From positions 1 to 64,000 of the forward strand of contig CAIYLH010000070.1 in assembly GCA_903927005.1 (NCBI GenBank): 64,000 nucleotides of DNA, given 5' to 3'. A model generated the notes under the pieces. The model worked only from the letters and a program-made list of their open reading frames with translations, had not been told where the DNA came from and did no database searches. Shown here in pieces: positions 25,733 through 34,525 of the stretch (its first letter is position 1; every line of letters begins with the position of its first letter). Source of the DNA: an uncultured Pseudomonadota bacterium. GTDB taxonomy: Bacteria; Pseudomonadota; Gammaproteobacteria; Steroidobacterales; Steroidobacteraceae. Both the position numbers and the translations under genes were made by a program.

Positions 25733-26773
25733 TTGACGCATCGCCGCACCGCCACGCTTAGCCAGTGGATCGGCGCCGCGCTATGCCTGCTGGGAGCGGC
25801 TTGCGCCGCGGCTGACGGCCGTGATCGCGTACGGCTCGTTGGCTCCTCGACGGTATTTCCGTTCGCAACTACCGTCGCAGAGACGTTCGGGCGATCGGGG
25901 CAATGGAAGACGCCGGTCGTAGAGTCGACCGGTACCGGTGGCGGATTCAAGATCTTCTGCAGCGGAGCAGGCCTCAATACGCCGGACATCAATAACGCAT
26001 CACGACCGATGACGGACACGGAGCGGCAGACCTGCGCGCGCCATGGGGTCGCCGGCATTCTTGCCTTGCGAATCGGCTATGACGGGATCGTGGTAGCCAG
26101 CAGCAGGCAGGCAAGGCACTTCGATTTGACCCGCTTGGAGCTCTACCGCGCAGTCGCGAAGAGGACCGTCTTCAATGGCCGCCTTATCGACAATCCCTAC
26201 CGCCGCTGGAGCGATATCGACCCCCGCCTGCCGAACCAACCGATTTCGGTCTTGGGACCGGCACCGAACCACGGCACCCGGGACACATTCGTCGCGCTGG
26301 TGATGAACCCGGCATGCGAAGCATTGCCGCAAATCCGGGCCCTTGCGCACGACGAACAGGTCATCGCCTGCGAGGCAGTGCGCGAGGACGGCGCCTGGAC
26401 GGATATGCCGGGGGACTATTCGCTGCTGGTCGAGCGACTCACGGCCGACAAGGCGACCATCGGCATCCTCACGCTTGCCTACCTAGACCAGAACCGTGAC
26501 CGGATCCAGGCCAGCCGGATCGATGGCGTCGCACCAACCTCCGCCACAGTGGCGGCGTGGACGTACCCTATGTCGCGGCCGATCTTCGTGTACATCAAGA
26601 CAGTTCACATCGGCGCAGTCCCCGGCCTTATCGAATTCGTCCGCGAATTCGTCAGCGAGCGCGCCGCTGGACAGGATGGCTATCTCGTGGAGAAGGGACT
26701 GACGCCACTGCCCAAGGCCTGGCTCGATCTGGAGCGCTCCAAGCTAGCCAAGCTCGGTGCAGGCGGGCGTTGA
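25733..26773 (+). CDS. PstS-like phosphate-binding protein
   Basis: The 346-residue protein starts at a TTG with GGAGAAG six bases upstream. It has a signal peptide (WIGAALCLLGAACAAADG) and the PstS-type opening VRLVGSSTVFPFATTVAETF, then STGTGGGFKIFCSG and NNASRPMTDTE. Its first ligand loop (GSSTV) matches PBP-like phosphate binders. It is slightly longer than average. No pstC, pstA or pstB gene lies nearby, so it may be an independent phosphate scavenger or a sensor. The SLOG-like gene begins 36 bases after its stop. Confidence 0.85.
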   Translation: MTHRRTATLSQWIGAALCLLGAACAAADGRDRVRLVGSSTVFPFATTVAETFGRSGQWKTPVVESTGTGGGFKIFCSGAGLNTPDINNASRPMTDTERQTCARHGVAGILALRIGYDGIVVASSRQARHFDLTRLELYRAVAKRTVFNGRLIDNPYRRWSDIDPRLPNQPISVLGPAPNHGTRDTFVALVMNPACEALPQIRALAHDEQVIACEAVREDGAWTDMPGDYSLLVERLTADKATIGILTLAYLDQNRDRIQASRIDGVAPTSATVAAWTYPMSRPIFVYIKTVHIGAVPGLIEFVREFVSERAAGQDGYLVEKGLTPLPKAWLDLERSKLAKLGAGGR

Positions 26774-26809
26774 CACGGCTTACCGTCGCGATCTCACAAT
26801 GAAGCGGGG

Positions 26810-28612
26810 ATGGAACCCCGGACAGACGGTATCGAACCCTTGACTGACCCCACACTTACCGCGAACTCGCCATTCATCGTCGGCGTTTCCGGTCACCGCG
26901 ACCTCGATCCCGCTGCCTTCCCGGCTCTGCGCAGCGCGGTGGAAAACTTCATCCATGCCCTGCAACGGCAACTGCCGGACACGGAGATCTGCTTCATCGT
27001 CGGCATGGCAGAAGGTGCCGACCTGCTCGTGGCCGAGACTGCAAGCGCACTCGGCGTCCGAATCGAGGCGATCCTGCCGATGCCCCTGGCACGCTACGCC
27101 ACAGACTTCGAGGCAGACAACCTCAGCACATTGCGCCGCCTGCTAAACCGACCTGACGTCAGCTGCATAGAAATCGCCAGCACCGATGCCGTGGAAGACC
27201 CGGTCCGATCACCACCCAGCGCAGATCGTGACGCGTCGTACGGGCACCTGATGCAGGCGCTGATCCGGCGCAGCAGCCTGCTGCTGGTGCTCTGGGATGG
27301 TCGTTCCTCGCCGCTGCCCGGCGGCACAGCCGACACCCTGCTCCGCTACCTGGATGTTCGATCTAACGATCAACTAACCGATGCGGCGCTTGAATTCGCT
27401 GCCGCAGATGGCGCGCACGACATGGCGTCGCGGCTGGCGTACTGGATTCCATCTCCGCGGCGCAACGCGTCGCAGGCAAATGACCTCCCCTCCCCGTGCT
27501 ACCTCACCGGCAGCGGCGACCATACCCTACAGTGCCACCCGCAGCTGCCGGAGTACTTCCGCACACGCATGGCCGAGCTGAACGCCTACAACCTAGAGTA
27601 CGACCAGCTTAAGGAAAAGGGACAGATCGGCGACGCTGATTCTCTGCTTGCGGCATTGCCACCGGCTGTGGAGCTGCGAGGTCGATCGCGCCTTGAGGAC
27701 ATAGACCTGCAGTACGGCAAGGCGGACTCGCTCGCCGTGCATTTCCAGCGGCGCTCAGATCGCCTGTTCGTACTATTTGGCGTTATGACGTTCGCGATGG
27801 GACTGTCGTACCTTATCTACGAGAAGCTGACTGAATCACGACTGATGCTGCTCACCTACATGATCGTGCTGATCGGCAGCCTGGGTGTTTACTATCTTCT
27901 GGAAGGCCGACGCTGGTTTGCGAAGCACCTCGCCTATCGGGCTCTCGCGGAGACCATGCGCACCAAGTTCTACCTGCGCCTGGCAGGCGCCGACCATCGA
28001 GTCGATGCGCGCGAAATATTGTCGCTCTCAGGAACCGACCGCTTCCACGGCTTCGGCTGGCTGGGCTTTGTAATCAGCGCCGTAGAGCATGTCGGACTGC
28101 GCGCATGCCCCAGCTACGATCCAGACAGCCCGCAATCGCGCTGCGTCGAGAATGCGTGGATCGAGAGCCAGCACGCCTACTTCACACACAAGGTCGCGCA
28201 ACTCGAACGGGCCACGATCGGCACGGGACGGCTTCGCAGCGCACTTTTTGTCGTCATCATCACTGCGATACTGACGCTATTCCTATTCGGTGACGCACTA
28301 CACGAAATAGATGCCGGCAACGGCGTACCGATGAAGAACGTCGTCACGTTCCTGATGGGGTTCTTTGCCGTACTGCTCGGTGCCTGGGAACTGCACCAGA
28401 ACAAGATGGCAACGCGCGAACTACTTTGGCAGTACCGCAACCAGCTGGGCCACTTCACGCGAGCGCGGACTCACTTGGCACGAATCGCCGGCACCGAACG
28501 ACGCAGCGAAGTGCTGGCTGAGCTAGGCAAGGACTCCATGATGGAAAGCTTCCTGTGGACGATCCACCGTTATCATCGCGAGCACGAGCCCCCTAGCAGC
28601 GGCGGAAGCTGA
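26810..28612 (+). CDS. SLOG-like nucleotide-sensor with four membrane helices (SLATT-type effector?)
   Basis: The 600-residue protein begins with a Rossmann-type domain carrying VGVSGHRDLD (residues 24-33), IVGMAEGADLLVAE (63-76) and LLLVLWDGRSSPLPGGTADT. These are glycine-rich loops of the SLOG (DprA/LOG) superfamily that bind or process nucleotide ligands. After a linker (about 200-310) come two membrane hairpins: helices at about 317-338 and 344-365, then 476-497 and 511-528. Amphipathic helices lie between and after them, an arrangement resembling duplicated SLATT domains. In other bacteria SLOG-SLATT proteins are predicted conflict effectors that perforate membranes. No cyclase gene is adjacent. 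The function is inference. Confidence 0.65.
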   Translation: MEPRTDGIEPLTDPTLTANSPFIVGVSGHRDLDPAAFPALRSAVENFIHALQRQLPDTEICFIVGMAEGADLLVAETASALGVRIEAILPMPLARYATDFEADNLSTLRRLLNRPDVSCIEIASTDAVEDPVRSPPSADRDASYGHLMQALIRRSSLLLVLWDGRSSPLPGGTADTLLRYLDVRSNDQLTDAALEFAAADGAHDMASRLAYWIPSPRRNASQANDLPSPCYLTGSGDHTLQCHPQLPEYFRTRMAELNAYNLEYDQLKEKGQIGDADSLLAALPPAVELRGRSRLEDIDLQYGKADSLAVHFQRRSDRLFVLFGVMTFAMGLSYLIYEKLTESRLMLLTYMIVLIGSLGVYYLLEGRRWFAKHLAYRALAETMRTKFYLRLAGADHRVDAREILSLSGTDRFHGFGWLGFVISAVEHVGLRACPSYDPDSPQSRCVENAWIESQHAYFTHKVAQLERATIGTGRLRSALFVVIITAILTLFLFGDALHEIDAGNGVPMKNVVTFLMGFFAVLLGAWELHQNKMATRELLWQYRNQLGHFTRARTHLARIAGTERRSEVLAELGKDSMMESFLWTIHRYHREHEPPSSGGS

Positions 28613-28628
28613 CGGCGGCGGAACAAAA

Positions 28629-28654
28629 AAAGGGCGCCCAAATGGGCGCCCTTT
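28629..28654. terminator. strong hairpin between convergent genes
   Basis: AAAGGGCGCCC and GGGCGCCCTTT pair perfectly over 11 bases around AAAT. The leftward transcript then has a T-run (TTTTTTG), making this a good intrinsic terminator for the secreted protein at 28680. It also ends the SLOG-like transcript, whose downstream tail is weaker (CTTTCC). Confidence 0.85.
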
Positions 28655-28679
28655 CCATTGCCGCTGAACCAATCGCGGG

Positions 28680-30005
28680 TTACGGCACGCAGTTTGGCTT
28701 TTGCAGCGCCGACGGGCCCGTGAGCACGCTGGGATCAGGGTAGCTGTATGCCCCACCGATCGCATTCGAGTGGCGCTTGAACTGGAACCACTGCAGCAAG
28801 GCCTCGTTCTGCGGGTGGTAGGTGTAGCCCTTCATGACCATCGGATAAGTGGCGTTAGGCAGACCTTCGATCGCGTCACCGTCTTCCAGATCATTCTGGC
28901 AGTTGCCGTTGGGAGACAACCACCAGGGCGTGGCATTGATCACGCCATCGAACACCACGAACGGATCGTTGTAGATTTCGGCGATCTCGTGGCTGAGCGG
29001 CGTGATATCGGAGAAGGCAGACCCGAACAGACCCGGCGTGACCCACGATGCATAGTCCATGACGTAAAAGCGCGGCAGGTTACCGTTGCTCGCGTCACCC
29101 GGCTCGTAGTCGAAACTGTGATAGCCGAGCGCGCAGCACTGATTAACGTCGTTGTTGAAGTACAGGAAGGTATTCGGAAACAGGAAGGACGTGATGTCCG
29201 TCGTGGTCATGTCACCATTTAGCTCCGCGGCGCCGATCGGGGTGCTGTTGTCTACCGTCGTGGGGAACAGCGCGCTGCTGAAGTCAGCCTCGTTGACCAG
29301 CACGTACGCACAGCAGGTGCCGTCTGCGTTCAGGGCGAACTGGTACGTGCCACGGATCAGCACCATGGTCCGCGCCTTGCCCACAACCGGTGCCAGCAGC
29401 GTATGCCAGTCATCGCGCATGTCCTCCCAGAACTCGGCGCGCTGGACGGCGTCGGTAAACTGGGTCGGGCGGGCGCTGCTCGAGTACGTCGCGTTCTTAA
29501 ACAAGGGCGAGTCAATGACCGGGCGGACATAACGGGTCGCGTCCACAAACAGGCGGACCTTGTGTTCCGGCCGGTTCGGATCCTGGACGAAGCGCGGCGA
29601 GCCGTCGTAGTCGCGCAGGTCGATCGATACCGGAATCACTGGCGCACGCACACGGGTCGTGCCGCCACGCTGCGGCGAGGCGCCCACCATCGCGTAAATC
29701 CAATCCTTCTGCGGGGCACCAGACCCGTCGAACCCGTTCGCACGGTAGCGGCCGGTGAAGTTAGCGAGGGAGTCGATTCCCGGCACGCCGGTCCCGCTGC
29801 TAGAGGCGCTCTGTACGCCGGCGGCGAGCGCCGAGACGCCAGCAAATCCTGCGGAGCGGCCGGTCACTGTCGCGTGAATGCGCGCTTTGTTGCGCAGCCC
29901 GGTCGGGCTCATCTGGTCGGAGTCGACCGCGAGCGCCGCCGTACTCGCGGCCAGCAACGAGAAAATGCCCAACATCGCCAGTGACGATCGCAAAAAGGTC
30001 TTCAT
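28680..30005 (-). CDS. secreted protein with HEIAE motif, possible metallopeptidase
   Basis: The 441-residue protein has a clear signal peptide (SSLAMLGIFSLLAASTAALA) and an extracellular domain that I do not recognise by name. A DITPLSHEIAEIYNDPF segment provides His and Glu spaced as in an incomplete zinc-peptidase HExxH motif (here HEIAE). A later NGNCQNDLEDGDAIEG and TYHPQNEALLQWF are conserved-looking. Cys pairs (TCCAYV, QCCALG) may form disulfides. Cleavage of protein or a binding role is possible. The gene ends at a strong terminator and stands alone. Confidence 0.65.
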   Translation of the reverse strand: MKTFLRSSLAMLGIFSLLAASTAALAVDSDQMSPTGLRNKARIHATVTGRSAGFAGVSALAAGVQSASSSGTGVPGIDSLANFTGRYRANGFDGSGAPQKDWIYAMVGASPQRGGTTRVRAPVIPVSIDLRDYDGSPRFVQDPNRPEHKVRLFVDATRYVRPVIDSPLFKNATYSSSARPTQFTDAVQRAEFWEDMRDDWHTLLAPVVGKARTMVLIRGTYQFALNADGTCCAYVLVNEADFSSALFPTTVDNSTPIGAAELNGDMTTTDITSFLFPNTFLYFNNDVNQCCALGYHSFDYEPGDASNGNLPRFYVMDYASWVTPGLFGSAFSDITPLSHEIAEIYNDPFVVFDGVINATPWWLSPNGNCQNDLEDGDAIEGLPNATYPMVMKGYTYHPQNEALLQWFQFKRHSNAIGGAYSYPDPSVLTGPSALQKPNCVP

Positions 30006-30420
30006 GACGCGGATGACTCCCTAGCAGTAGCAAACTTTAGCGTGAACCTTCAGGCCTATTCCGCGGCGCCGTCTCCGGGCAGGCTTGCTGCACCAGCGCT
30101 GACGCTTGCTCCTGACAAACCACGGATGTGCCCAAAAATACTATGTAGCGGGTGGCTTATCTACCTGAAGACAGGGCAAAACGGCAGGTCTGCCTAGTTA
30201 TACCGTTGCTCAGAGCAACCCGCGCTGCAGGTAGGCGCCCTGGCCGCAGCGCAACAAGGGCTGCAGCGCATTTTTTGCCACTCACAGACGTTACGGCTGC
30301 CGGATCATGGTGACCGGCCAACTGGTTTGGCGGCCTCCGGGCTCAGTGCTACCATCGAGAAACTTGGGAGCCGCCAACAACTTGGCGCGCATGCAGTTAC
30401 GAGCAGGGGACTTAATAACG
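30006..30420. other. 415-base divergent intergenic region
   Basis: This lies between the leftward secreted protein and the rightward Rieske oxygenase and should hold both promoters. No gene, tRNA or convincing hairpin was seen. An in-frame upstream extension of the oxygenase to 30307 has poor coding character. Confidence 0.5.
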
Positions 30421-31782
30421 ATGGCCGCTAATTTCAAAGCCACCTGGCCCATGAGCCTGAACGCGCCGGCCGACTCGCTGGAAGCGAAGCAGCCCGCGGT
30501 CGACAACGGCCTGGACGTGGTCAACCCCGAGCGCTACTACGCCGCCGAGTACATGAAGAAGGAATGGCACTTGATGTGGCCGCGCGTGTGGCTGCTTGCC
30601 GCGGTCACGCCCGACATTCCAGAACACGGCGACTACTCGGTGTTCGAGATCGGCCACGAGGAATTCGTTGTCGTCCGCCAGGAGGACGGCTCGATCAAGG
30701 CGTTCTACAACGTCTGTCCTCATCGCGCGAATCGTATCTGCCTGAACGAGCGAGGCAGCGTCGAGCGGTTCACCTGCGCGTTCCACGGCTGGAAGTTCGG
30801 CTGTGACGGCGAGCTGGAGAGCATCACCGACGAGATGTCCTTCGCCCCGGAGCTGGTGGCCCACCGCCCGGGCCTGACCGAGGTCCGCTGCGACGTGGTC
30901 GGCGGCCTGGTCTTCATCAACATCGACGGCAAGGCGCCCCCGTTACGCGAGTGGATCGGGCTGCCGCCGGGATACATTGAGAACTACGAGATTGAGAAGA
31001 TGAACGTGGTTCGCCACGTGCGCAGCGAGTGGCTCGCCAACTGGAAGGCTGGCATCGACGCCTTCTACGAAACCTACCACCTGCCGCACATTCATCCGCA
31101 GACACAAGGCGTGATGGAGGACTTCAGCCAGTACGACCTGTACCCAAACGGCTTCAGCCGCATGATCGTGCCGATCGGGGTCAAGTCACACCGCGTTGCC
31201 GACCAGCAGAGCGTAGATCCGTACCAGCAGTACATGCTCAAGGAAGCGGGCATAGACCCGGCTACCTTCAAGGGCAATGCTCACGATGTGCGCGGCGCGA
31301 TCCAGCAGGCCAAGCGCGAGCGCGGCAAGCGCTTCGGGCTGGACAACTACGACAAGATGACAGACGGCCAGCTGACCGACAGCTGGGCGACGGGTTACTT
31401 CCCGAACGTGCAGATCGGCATGCATCCGGAAGGCGTGTTCATCATGCGCTTCCTGCCGCACCCCACTGATCCGGAGCGATTCTTCTACGACAACATCACG
31501 ATGTTCCGTCATGTGCCGGATCCGAGCTACGCCGTCCCAGGATGGATGGGGCTGCCAGAAGGCCTCGACGTGACCGGCGCCACGCGCCCGAACGTCGAGC
31601 ATGTACCGGCCGGCATCAAGCCGAACCTCGGAGAAGTGCTGGATCAGGATGTGGAGCTGGTGGCAGCCGTACAGCGCGGCTCCAAGTCGGCCGCGTTCCG
31701 CGGTCCGCTCTGGTCAGACCAGGAACAGCGTCTGCGGCACTTCCACCGCGAACTCGACCGCTACATCAACAGCGAGAAGTAG
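30421..31782 (+). CDS. Rieske-type aromatic ring-hydroxylating oxygenase, alpha subunit
   Basis: The 453-residue protein carries a Rieske [2Fe-2S] site with CPHRANR and TCAFHGW, the C-x-H-x17-C-x2-H spacing. Its catalytic domain has a mononuclear iron site in AGIDAFYETYHLPHIH, giving the two His ligands. Such enzymes insert oxygen into aromatic or steroid-like substrates using electrons from a ferredoxin. The ATG at 30421 follows an AGGGGA sequence. A Rieske ferredoxin gene faces it from 31790 on the other strand and could be its electron donor, although the genes are convergent and not in one operon. No beta subunit or reductase is adjacent. Confidence 0.92.
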   Translation: MAANFKATWPMSLNAPADSLEAKQPAVDNGLDVVNPERYYAAEYMKKEWHLMWPRVWLLAAVTPDIPEHGDYSVFEIGHEEFVVVRQEDGSIKAFYNVCPHRANRICLNERGSVERFTCAFHGWKFGCDGELESITDEMSFAPELVAHRPGLTEVRCDVVGGLVFINIDGKAPPLREWIGLPPGYIENYEIEKMNVVRHVRSEWLANWKAGIDAFYETYHLPHIHPQTQGVMEDFSQYDLYPNGFSRMIVPIGVKSHRVADQQSVDPYQQYMLKEAGIDPATFKGNAHDVRGAIQQAKRERGKRFGLDNYDKMTDGQLTDSWATGYFPNVQIGMHPEGVFIMRFLPHPTDPERFFYDNITMFRHVPDPSYAVPGWMGLPEGLDVTGATRPNVEHVPAGIKPNLGEVLDQDVELVAAVQRGSKSAAFRGPLWSDQEQRLRHFHRELDRYINSEK

Positions 31783-31789
31783 CCGCCCG

Positions 31790-32131
31790 CTACAGGGTCA
31801 GCGGCCGCTCTACGGCGGCCGCAAGACTCACCTCGACCATGTCGTCGGTCAATCGCACGGCATGGCACGCCAGCGGCCGGGAGGCGGGCGCGCCAAGCGC
31901 CTTGCCGTCGCGCACGTCGAACGACGCGCCGTGCAGCGGGCAGATCAGCCGCACGCCGCGCAGTCTTCCTTCCGACATTCTCGCGTGAGCATGCGTGCAA
32001 ATGTTGTCAAGCGCGTAGAGGCCGTCCTTGGTCCGGCACACCACAACTTCGCGACCGTTGATGACGCAGTCACGCATCCCTCCTTCCTTAAGGTCCGACA
32101 GCGCCATCACCTTTTCGAAGTTCTCCGACAT
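31790..32131 (-). CDS. Rieske [2Fe-2S] ferredoxin
   Basis: The 113-residue protein has ICTHAHARM and ICPLHGASFDVRDG, the CxH and CxxH cluster ligands of soluble Rieske ferredoxins that feed oxygenases. The ATG at 32131 has GGAGAGC upstream. The stop lies seven bases from the end of the Rieske oxygenase on the other strand. The oxygenase is a plausible partner. The CdsA gene ends 84 bases upstream in the same direction, so read-through is possible. Confidence 0.9.
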   Translation of the reverse strand: MSENFEKVMALSDLKEGGMRDCVINGREVVVCRTKDGLYALDNICTHAHARMSEGRLRGVRLICPLHGASFDVRDGKALGAPASRPLACHAVRLTDDMVEVSLAAAVERPLTL

Positions 32132-32215
32132 CGCTGCTCTCCGCCTCGCCTGCACGGCTCATTGACCGCGGCGGGAGGCTAGCATGCGATTCGCGCCGAC
32201 GGATACGGCGCACAG

Positions 32216-32932
32216 CTAGAGCGGGGCGCCAGGCATCGCAAGCAGCGCAACCGCTGCGATCAGACTGTCGAAACGGTCGAGGAAGCCACCCTGCCCGGGC
32301 AGAGCCGCCGAATAGTCCTTGAGCCCCGCGCGGCGCTTCAACCACGAAGCGGCAAGATCCCCCGCGAGGCCGGCAAGCGCGATCGCCACACCCCAGACGG
32401 CCGCAGCCGCGACCCCGAGCCCCACCGAGGCACGCAGCGCGACGCTCGCCACCACCGCGGCGACGATTCCGCCAACCGCTCCCTCAAGCGTCTTTGCCGG
32501 GCTCAACCGCGCGGCGAGCAGCCGTCTGCCGGCCAATTGACCGGTTACCTGCGCGAAACCGTCCGCGCAGGCGACCGTCATGAAGCACCAGACCAGCGAA
32601 CTTGCCTCATGGTGAAGCGTCGCCCAGATCGCGAGCAGCACTAGCGCCAGCCCGACCAGCAATACTCGCCGCGGCCGGGGAGCCGCGAGCAGCCGCCAGG
32701 CGCCGACCGCCTCCTGCACGCAGCAAGCCCACAACAACAGATACAAGACCCGCAGTGCACCGCTGCCGAGCGCCGCAGCGACGAGAACCGCGTGAACGAT
32801 GACGAAGAACACCGCGAACTTCAGCCAACGCTGGCGTGCAATCGACGCCTCGACGCGCCTCGTTGCAGCGGCCATGCCCGCAGCGCCCAGCGCGAAGCCA
32901 ATTAGCGACACTTCCAGAAACGCTAGCGTCAC
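32216..32932 (-). CDS. phosphatidate cytidylyltransferase (CdsA-like)
   Basis: The 238-residue protein is highly hydrophobic, with about seven helices, and ends with the CDP-diglyceride synthetase signature: SPAKTLEGAVGG, then GDLAASWLKRRAGLKDYSA and PGQGGFLDRFDS. CdsA converts phosphatidic acid and CTP to CDP-diacylglycerol. Its GTG start overlaps the diacylglycerol kinase stop (GTGA). It is the last of three coupled lipid genes. It is shorter than typical E. coli CdsA (285 residues) at the N-terminus, so it may be a second, specialised copy. Confidence 0.88.
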   Translation of the reverse strand: MTLAFLEVSLIGFALGAAGMAAATRRVEASIARQRWLKFAVFFVIVHAVLVAAALGSGALRVLYLLLWACCVQEAVGAWRLLAAPRPRRVLLVGLALVLLAIWATLHHEASSLVWCFMTVACADGFAQVTGQLAGRRLLAARLSPAKTLEGAVGGIVAAVVASVALRASVGLGVAAAAVWGVAIALAGLAGDLAASWLKRRAGLKDYSAALPGQGGFLDRFDSLIAAVALLAMPGAPL

Positions 32933-33792
32933 CGCACTGCACTCACACAGCGAACCGCTGCGGATTCACAGGCGATCGCCACCTCCAGCACTGCCGGCGT
33001 CAACTCACCATCCAGCATCAGCAGCGTCGGCTGCGTCAGCCGCAAAACCATCCCAGGCGCCTGCCACAGCCGCGCTGGGCCGAACCGCTGGCTGCCGGCG
33101 AGAATCGCGCCGTTGTGTAGCATTTGCCGGCCCCAGCCGTAGGAGCTTTCGAACGCATCGAGGGTCCCGTCGTCGAGGCGCGCGTCGTGGAAGGCGCGGA
33201 AGTTGGCGAGATGTGCGGTGTTGTTGACGACCAGCGTCGTGACCGATCGATCGCTATCGCCGTGCATCCCGACCCGCAACGATCGTGGCCGGGTCATGAG
33301 CGCAGCCGCCGTATACGCGTGACGGCCAAGCCAGGCTAGCCGGGTGCGGCCGAGGCGCACAACATCCGCAACGTATCCCAGCGCAAGGGTGCTGGCAGCG
33401 AGGCAATTTCTGCGGGTTGCGGCGGTACGAATATCTACCCGCATAAGGTCGATAGGCTCAGAGCGGCCCACCTCCAGAGCTGCCAGTGCCGCCGTCATTT
33501 CGCCTACGCCAAGATCGCGCGCCAGGCAATTGCCATGGCCGGCGGGGACGAGCGCAAGACGCTGCCGCGAGCGATCCATGCCGTTGAGCACCTCGGCGAC
33601 GGTGCCATCACCGCCTACCACCAGCAGCTCGTCGTAACCGCTCGCTTCGCGGGCGATCCGGGTCGCATCACCCGGTCCGTGGGTGCACTCGAGATCCGGC
33701 ACCGCGCCGCGCCCAACCAATCCGGCGATCAGCCTGCGGTTGGCGCGTGCAAGTCCCGCCGCGGGATTGAAGATCGCAAGCCGGCGCGTCAC
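32929..33792 (-). CDS. diacylglycerol kinase catalytic-domain protein (YegS-like)
   Basis: The 287-residue soluble protein has the lipid-kinase nucleotide motifs RRLAIFNPAAG, LLVVGGDGTVAEVLNGM and LALVPAGHGNCLARDLG, and a C-terminal beta-sandwich region with LDDGTLDAFESS. It phosphorylates diacylglycerol, or a similar lipid, to the phosphatidic acid level. A much longer frame upstream is rejected because the GTG at 33792 overlaps the stop of the CDP-alcohol phosphotransferase (GTGA) and exactly precedes the NPAAG strand. It sits between that gene and CdsA. Confidence 0.88.
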   Translation of the reverse strand: MTRRLAIFNPAAGLARANRRLIAGLVGRGAVPDLECTHGPGDATRIAREASGYDELLVVGGDGTVAEVLNGMDRSRQRLALVPAGHGNCLARDLGVGEMTAALAALEVGRSEPIDLMRVDIRTAATRRNCLAASTLALGYVADVVRLGRTRLAWLGRHAYTAAALMTRPRSLRVGMHGDSDRSVTTLVVNNTAHLANFRAFHDARLDDGTLDAFESSYGWGRQMLHNGAILAGSQRFGPARLWQAPGMVLRLTQPTLLMLDGELTPAVLEVAIACESAAVRCVSAVR

Positions 33793-34379
33793 GGGGAGTC
33801 GCCGCGCGCCTCGCGCAGCACCCAGTAGAGGCCTTTTACGTTCGCTCGCCAGGTAGGCAGCAGGCCGATCAGGAGTAGCTCCTCGAGGCTCGCCACCACA
33901 CCCACAGTGATAGCAAGGTAAAGCAGCGGGGTGGATGGGCCCCACACGAACAAGACGCCCGTCATTAGCCCGAGCAGGTAAGCGGCGACCTTCGACGCAT
34001 AGGTATGAAACGACGAAATGCGGCCGTAGCGCGCGATCGCAACCAGCGGCTCGCCCGCCCACAACATCACCAATAACACGCAGGCCGGGCGATGCTGCAG
34101 CAGTAGCCCCGCATGGAAGCACCAGATCCCGACAACTGCCACCAGGAACAGCAGCAGGTCACCGATAGAATCGAGCATCGCGCCGAGCACGGAGGTCAGT
34201 TGCAGCCGACGCGCGAGGTAGCCATCCACAATGTCACTGAGCAGCGCGACAATGAACAACCAGGCAAACGCCCGCTCGGCACCATGGACCGCGAGCACGA
34301 CGAGCACCGGTGCGGCGCAGATACGCAGCAGACTGATCGCGTTGGGAAGATGGCGCAGCCTCGCCGGGGTCTCTCGCAT
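33789..34379 (-). CDS. CDP-alcohol phosphatidyltransferase
   Basis: The 196-residue membrane protein carries the family signature DG-x2-AR-x8-G-x3-D-x3-D (in DIVDGYLARRLQLTSVLGAM, then LDSIGD). These proteins use CDP-diacylglycerol or CDP-alcohols to make phospholipids such as phosphatidylglycerol phosphate or phosphatidylserine. The ATG at 34379 is preferred over an in-frame one at 34436, because family members start shortly before LPNAISLLR. It leads a three-gene cassette with the diacylglycerol kinase and CdsA-like genes. The alcohol acceptor cannot be assigned. Confidence 0.88.
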   Translation of the reverse strand: MRETPARLRHLPNAISLLRICAAPVLVVLAVHGAERAFAWLFIVALLSDIVDGYLARRLQLTSVLGAMLDSIGDLLLFLVAVVGIWCFHAGLLLQHRPACVLLVMLWAGEPLVAIARYGRISSFHTYASKVAAYLLGLMTGVLFVWGPSTPLLYLAITVGVVASLEELLLIGLLPTWRANVKGLYWVLREARGDSP

Positions 34380-34525
34380 GCGGTCCTGCCTTGCGGCGCG
34401 CCGATACGGCGCCAATCCTTGATAACACAGAGCCATGGAGCCTGCGATATCCGCAATCGCCGCTACGGCGGCCGGATTCGCATAGGATGGTCGCCCAAAG
34501 GCACTTGCCTGTTTGGAGGGTTTTC

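Noticed and set aside
33793-34122. N-terminal extension of the diacylglycerol kinase frame
   Set aside because: It overlaps the CDP-alcohol phosphotransferase gene in another frame. The GTGA overlap at 33792 and the family start at the NPAAG strand support the shorter gene.
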